DNA of 64,000 bases from Rhabdornis inornatus (Eukaryota; Chordata; Aves; Passeriformes; Rhabdornithidae). The notes under the pieces are model-generated. The model made no database searches and was not told where the DNA came from. It saw nothing but the letters and a program-made list of their open reading frames with translations. The stretch is taken from positions 735,381 through 799,380 of the forward strand of contig VWZS01007432.1 of assembly GCA_013397075.1 (NCBI GenBank). Reading direction: 5' to 3'. Below, in pieces: positions 59,637-64,000 of the stretch (position 1 is the first letter of the stretch; every line of letters begins with the position of its first letter). Both the position numbers and the translations under genes were made by a program.

Positions 59637-60902
59637 GATGTCAACTGAATGACTGACAAAAAGAGTGACTCGCTCTACTTCTGTTGGATTGGCAAGATGG
59701 ACTGGCTCATGCTGCTTCAGAACAATGCCAGATCCACAGCAAGGGAAGTGTCAGGACCACACAGTAAGAAGCAGAGGGCAGGAAACCGTGAGGTAGAGCA
59801 TCACCTAATAGATGGGCTCAGCCAAGGCACCTGCCTGCACCTTCCCAAGCTCTCTACACCCATGCCACTGACACATGTTGGTTCACTCTTTCCCTACCAC
59901 TTGCTGGGCAGCCTTGTTCCTGTTTTGCCATCTTCTCTCCCATGGCTGAAGCCTTTGTTCATATGCTGTTAACCAAAGGGGGACCGTGCTCTTTCTTCAG
60001 CTTTCAGCGTTAGTACAACTGCAGCCTGCTGTTCTGCTGGCATTAGATGGAAACAAGGTATTTTAAATGAATCATCAGTTATAATAGCCATTTTTCTTAA
60101 ACTGTGGCTGACATAATTTCATTGTAGGTCCTACTACAAAATAACACATGAATAAACATATAATTTCTGCAACTTAGTAATTAGACAGGCCCTTCTAACA
60201 GGGGCTTCTTTTTCCTTTAATATTTCGGAACTCATATTGCATCCACCATTTTCCCACAAATGTCTTCGCTGACTGGCTCACAAAAGACTGTGTCCTCACA
60301 TGTTCCTGTCTAAGAAGTTCTTCTGAGCTTTCACAGCTGCTGAGAAAAAACATCTTGGAAACTCACGTCCTCTACTTGAAATTCCCCCCCTTAAAAACCT
60401 TCTGCCCCATCTGATTTCGTAATATCCCATTTAGATTTTAAATGGTCATGAAGAGTCACATTCTTCAGCATAACTTTATCTGGAACTCATCATCATTTGA
60501 TCAATGGCTTGAAACAATTTTTAGTGACTGGAGAGTCAACAAGCCAAATTTATATCTGAGGTAAGCACAAGCAGCTTCAAATAAGTCATGAGAAGTTTGA
60601 GTCAGACCTTCACAAAGAAAATAAAACTTCATATTCGCAGCCCTGTGCTTCACTCTCATTGATCTTATCCCCTTCTTTTTGCAGGCTGAATATAAACCAG
60701 TTTTAAACATTTTTAATACAACCTTGATTCTTCCCTGGCTACAAGGAGAGCAAGTGGAAAACTACTTTGAAGCAGACACGTTTTTGCAAGATTTTCAACC
60801 CCTCTGCAGAGCTAAAAGACTTCTACCCATACCTAACCCACAGAATCCACAGAATCCAGCTTGTTCCCGACCATGGAAGGGTAGTCAAGAAAGCAATATA
60901 AA

Positions 60903-60966
60903 AATAAACCAGCAATCCTTCACCTCACTTCCACCTTGCATCTAAAAAAAAAAAAAAAAAAAAAAA
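60903..60966 (+). other. AATAAA followed by a 23-base poly(A) tract
   Basis: AATAAA at 60903-60908 is followed 35 bases later by an uninterrupted run of 23 A (60944-60966). This is the layout of the 3' end of a retrocopied transcript. No parent gene is recognisable in the sequence before it and I found no target-site duplication. It may also be a simple A repeat after a chance hexamer. Confidence 0.4.
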
Positions 60967-63900
60967 CACTGAAATTTTCTCATGCTTCTTTTCTCTGTAA
61001 CCTGGTATTTTCACCTGTCTTTCTAGACAAACTCTGCTCTCTGTTGCTGGCGATTGAGCTAATCTCAGGCTGACAATTTTTTGACCAGTGCATTCAACAA
61101 AATAAGACTCTCTTCAGAGTTAACAGCCTTTTTATTCTAAGAATGTTATTACTGTTAGGCCAAAATATTGATGTTCTGGGTGTTATCCACTTAGAAGTTT
61201 ATATGAATGAGAACTTATAAATGCAGATCACTGTGGTGGTCATGCCCTTCTTTCCCACAGCAACAACAAACAGTAATTAACTTAGTTTTCTTTCTCATTT
61301 TAGAACTCAAGTTTATTTTTCATGTCCATTATGGGTTTGTCTGTCTTTTCCTTTTTCATATTAGGCTCTTTTTATCTATTAAGTACATTTTAATGACCCC
61401 ATGGAATTGGAATCTCTTTCACAATCCATTTGAATAACAATGGAGTTTCACTGGCGTATTACTGCAACACCCAAATTGCACTTCAGAATTAAATAAACAG
61501 CAGCCTACCAAATCTACAATGTTTAGGATACCTCTAAGTGTCAGGAGATGTTAAAAGTTGGCAGAAACAACAAAATGGATTAGGAGAAATGCTAAAGACT
61601 AAAACTGTCTGAAAATTTACTTTCCTGTGTACATATGTTGAAAAGAAAGTATTTCAAAATAAATGAACATAAATTAACTGGTCTTCATTACCACAGGTTA
61701 TACATTCTCTTTCTACATTCAGACTTTTAAACTATTTTCTTTATTGTGAACTCACTTTAGCATGCTGTCAAGACTTAATGGTACTTAATGGTTTATATTG
61801 AGCCAGATGACATTTCACATATCACAACTTTAAAGCATTTTATGAATGCTGTACTTCTTTTATCATATCCTTGGTGTTCCTAAGAAAATATTTCATTATT
61901 AGAAAAACAGGAAGTCTAAAATTTATTTAAGGCTGGTAATTACTATATCCCACATAATTTGAAGTAGTCAAGCAGTTAAAAAGAAGGATATGAATTATCA
62001 AAGACCTCATACATTTTATGCTGCCCTCATAATAAACGCAAATACATTTTACTTCTGATTCATCATTGGCCACAAACAAAACATGAACACACACAGCCAT
62101 TCTCCAGATAGTATAAATTAGCATAGCAACTGAAGTGTGAGTTGAGCAATGATGATTTACACCATCTGTGCTTACAGCCCATTACCAGTTCATTTCAATA
62201 GAAGTGTACCAGCCTACAGACAAGTGACTAACAGTGAGTAAGTGCAAAAAGTAAGTGAGGTGGGTGTTTATTGTGACAACTATCTTAATTTCTGGAATGT
62301 GTTTGTGATTTTTTTTAATGTATCAGCTTTTTTGTTGTTTTTATTTAAATATTCTCACTTTGGATATATTGGAAAGTGAGAAATGTTACTAGTTAAGTTT
62401 TTCAGTTGCTGTAGATTTGTCTGAACTTGCTGTTTCTTGAGAACAGTATTTCATTATTCTGTTTCCTGATGACAACATGTTATTATGCTCCTTTTCTGTA
62501 AATAATATTTATTATGATCTCCAATTTCAAATGCCTCCTCAAAACGTCATCTTGCTGTTTCATAGAGAAGTGGCTTGACCGTCAAAATAGTAACTTCTTT
62601 TTCTGTTTAAGATAACTAGAAAAATCCCCTAAGATTCATAAAGGCTATCCCTAGAACTAGAAATTGTTGCTACTTCTTTCCTTGTCTTTTCACATTGTCT
62701 TATGTTATATATCTCACCTATAGCCTTTGTGCGTGTGTGTCCCTTAACTGCAAACTAAGCCAACGAGCTTTAGTGCAAGTGCTTAATTTTAATAATTGCC
62801 TGTGCAGGTAAGTAAAACAAAAGTTATTATTTCTTTTCTGAGATGCAAGAGAGAAGGGAAAGGATGAATTAGTGGTTAGATTTGGAATTTAAGAGAACTT
62901 GGTTGAGTTCTTTGATCTGTAACCATCTTGCTATATTACCTTGGATGAGTAACTTCATCTCAGTAACTCAGTCTTACATCCATAAAACATGGTTTCATGA
63001 TGCTCCTCTGTCCCACAAAAGACTTACAAAAATAAAGAGTATCTCTACAAATGATGTACATTTCTACTGAGTAATGAATACAGGGTTTATGAAGTAAGGA
63101 GTTACAGGGAAGCAAACAGCTGATGCTCTCCTTCCTTTTTGCTCTGTACTTTCTGCTGCTCCAGTTTCTGTAATTCTTCTTTTCTCTCTCATTGCTCCAA
63201 ATCACCCACTGTTGTCCTACAAAGAACAGGAATATTGCTTCATCTTGCCTTATATTCCAGCCCAAACCCCATATCTGCATCAAACCTAGACCCCTCCACT
63301 TGCATACCACCCCCAGCTTATTGGATGGGCTGTGAATCTGGCAGTCCTAGAGAAGCTACAGGGAAGCAGAGCTATGAACACTACCTGCAGTGACAGAGGA
63401 GTGCGGCAATTCTCATTTAATCATTTTCCAGAGAGACAGAACTTCCAAGGTGTGATGCACACATGGCAGGGAAGAATCACTGTTTGCCCTTGAGCATCGC
63501 TACTCACCACCCCACATCTCTGGTGCCTGCATTTCCCATTCTGCTCAAATTCCTCCTCTCTGGACTGAGCTCTGTGATCTCCCACCGATCTACAGCCACA
63601 AACTTTTCTTTCTTTTGCTCTTTCCCAACCCTCAGTCCTACATCTTCTATAGCTACTGGTTTCCAAATCCGCATGTTCCCATTGCTGCTCTCCCACAAAC
63701 CCGTGCTGCTCTGACTGCTGTACCTTGCTCTCCATGCCAACAAAGGAAGTGGTATCTAAAAATGCTACGAATGTTTTGATGTATCTCAGCAACACTTCTA
63801 CTTTTAAATACCCTGAAAAATAGCTGGTAGCAGTTGTGTCTGGTACAGAAGTCTGCTCTGAAAGCAGATTAGGCCTAACCTGCCACTCTCCCTGAAGCTG

Positions 63901-64000
63901 TCCATGAAAAAGTCATGGATCACCTCACCTCCCATCTGGTGACTTGGGTTTTCCCTAATGTGTTTCAGCCAAAACAAACCAGTGCAGCTGACTTCTACTA

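Larger units (their letters stand above)
50700..64000. other. Gene-poor right flank
   Basis: No coding exon can be recognised. Synteny predicts that DUSP16 lies in this direction on the + strand, but neither its rhodanese-like nor its phosphatase domain appears, so only upstream or noncoding DUSP16 sequence could be here. The stretch contains a (CA)n microsatellite, a CR1 fragment and a 23-base A tract, and is otherwise AT-rich single-copy-looking DNA. A well-formed segment near 51.48-51.70 kb has no repeat signature, but I cannot name it. Confidence 0.55.

Noticed and set aside
50700..64000. Search for DUSP16 coding exons on +
   Set aside because: No rhodanese-like or dual-specificity phosphatase signature was seen.
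1..64000. CRISPR array, operons, bacterial or organellar insertions
   Set aside because: No regularly spaced identical repeats and no prokaryotic gene organisation; all tandem repeats found are micro- or minisatellites.

Overview
This is an avian nuclear genomic window, most likely from a passerine. The evidence is low gene density, fragments of CR1 LINEs (the dominant bird LINE), LTRs of the type I associate with passerine endogenous retroviruses, and intron-containing genes with bird-like sizes. Nothing bacterial, viral or organellar is present as an intact unit. There is one 42-base assembly gap (16491-16532).

Two protein-coding genes can be firmly identified. GPR19, an orphan class A G-protein-coupled receptor, lies on the + strand with its whole 409-residue reading frame in one exon (25374-26603), preceded by a clear splice acceptor at 25341-25343. 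CREBL2, a small bZIP protein, lies on the - strand and can be reconstructed in full: coding exons at 50172-50186, 41960-42157, 40737-40884 and 35971-35975. These splice in frame to a 121-residue protein whose last coding exon carries only two bases of the final Trp codon plus the stop. The two genes are convergent, as in the human 12p13 order CREBL2 > < GPR19. By that synteny CDKN1B would lie off the left edge and DUSP16 off the right, and I see no coding exon of either.

Layout. 1-10.9 kb: no recognisable gene; a 15-bp minisatellite (4157-4288) and a decayed interspersed repeat (about 2690-3085). 10.9-11.2 kb: a small CpG-rich segment with a splice-donor-like site. It is flanked by two copies of a 115-bp direct repeat (10151-10265 and 12732-12846). 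16.2-16.8 kb: a strong CpG island broken by the assembly gap, with X-box-like sites, a G4-forming C-rich repeat and a downstream donor; this is the best candidate for the GPR19 promoter and 5' noncoding exon. 16.8-25.3 kb: probable GPR19 5' intron. 25.3-26.6 kb: GPR19 coding exon. 26.6-34.9 kb: convergent intergenic DNA. 34.9-50.2 kb: CREBL2, with a CR1 fragment near its 3' end, an ERVL-like LTR in intron 3, and an ERVK-like LTR and a CR1 tail in intron 1. 50.1-50.6 kb: CREBL2 CpG-island promoter carrying three copies of the ZNF143/THAP11-type SBS motif, an inverted CCAAT box and a YY1-type site. 50.7-64 kb: gene-poor DNA with another CR1 fragment, a (CA)n microsatellite and a poly(A) tract.

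The two genes are neighbours by conserved synteny and there is no sign of a shared pathway. CREBL2 is a nuclear bZIP factor linked to CREB-dependent metabolic programmes. GPR19 is a plasma-membrane receptor with proposed but unsettled ligands. I found no convincing previously undescribed system. The most noteworthy items are the triple-SBS promoter, the near-empty last coding exon of CREBL2, the 115-bp direct duplication, several hairpin-forming inverted repeats, and the CpG island interrupted by the gap.
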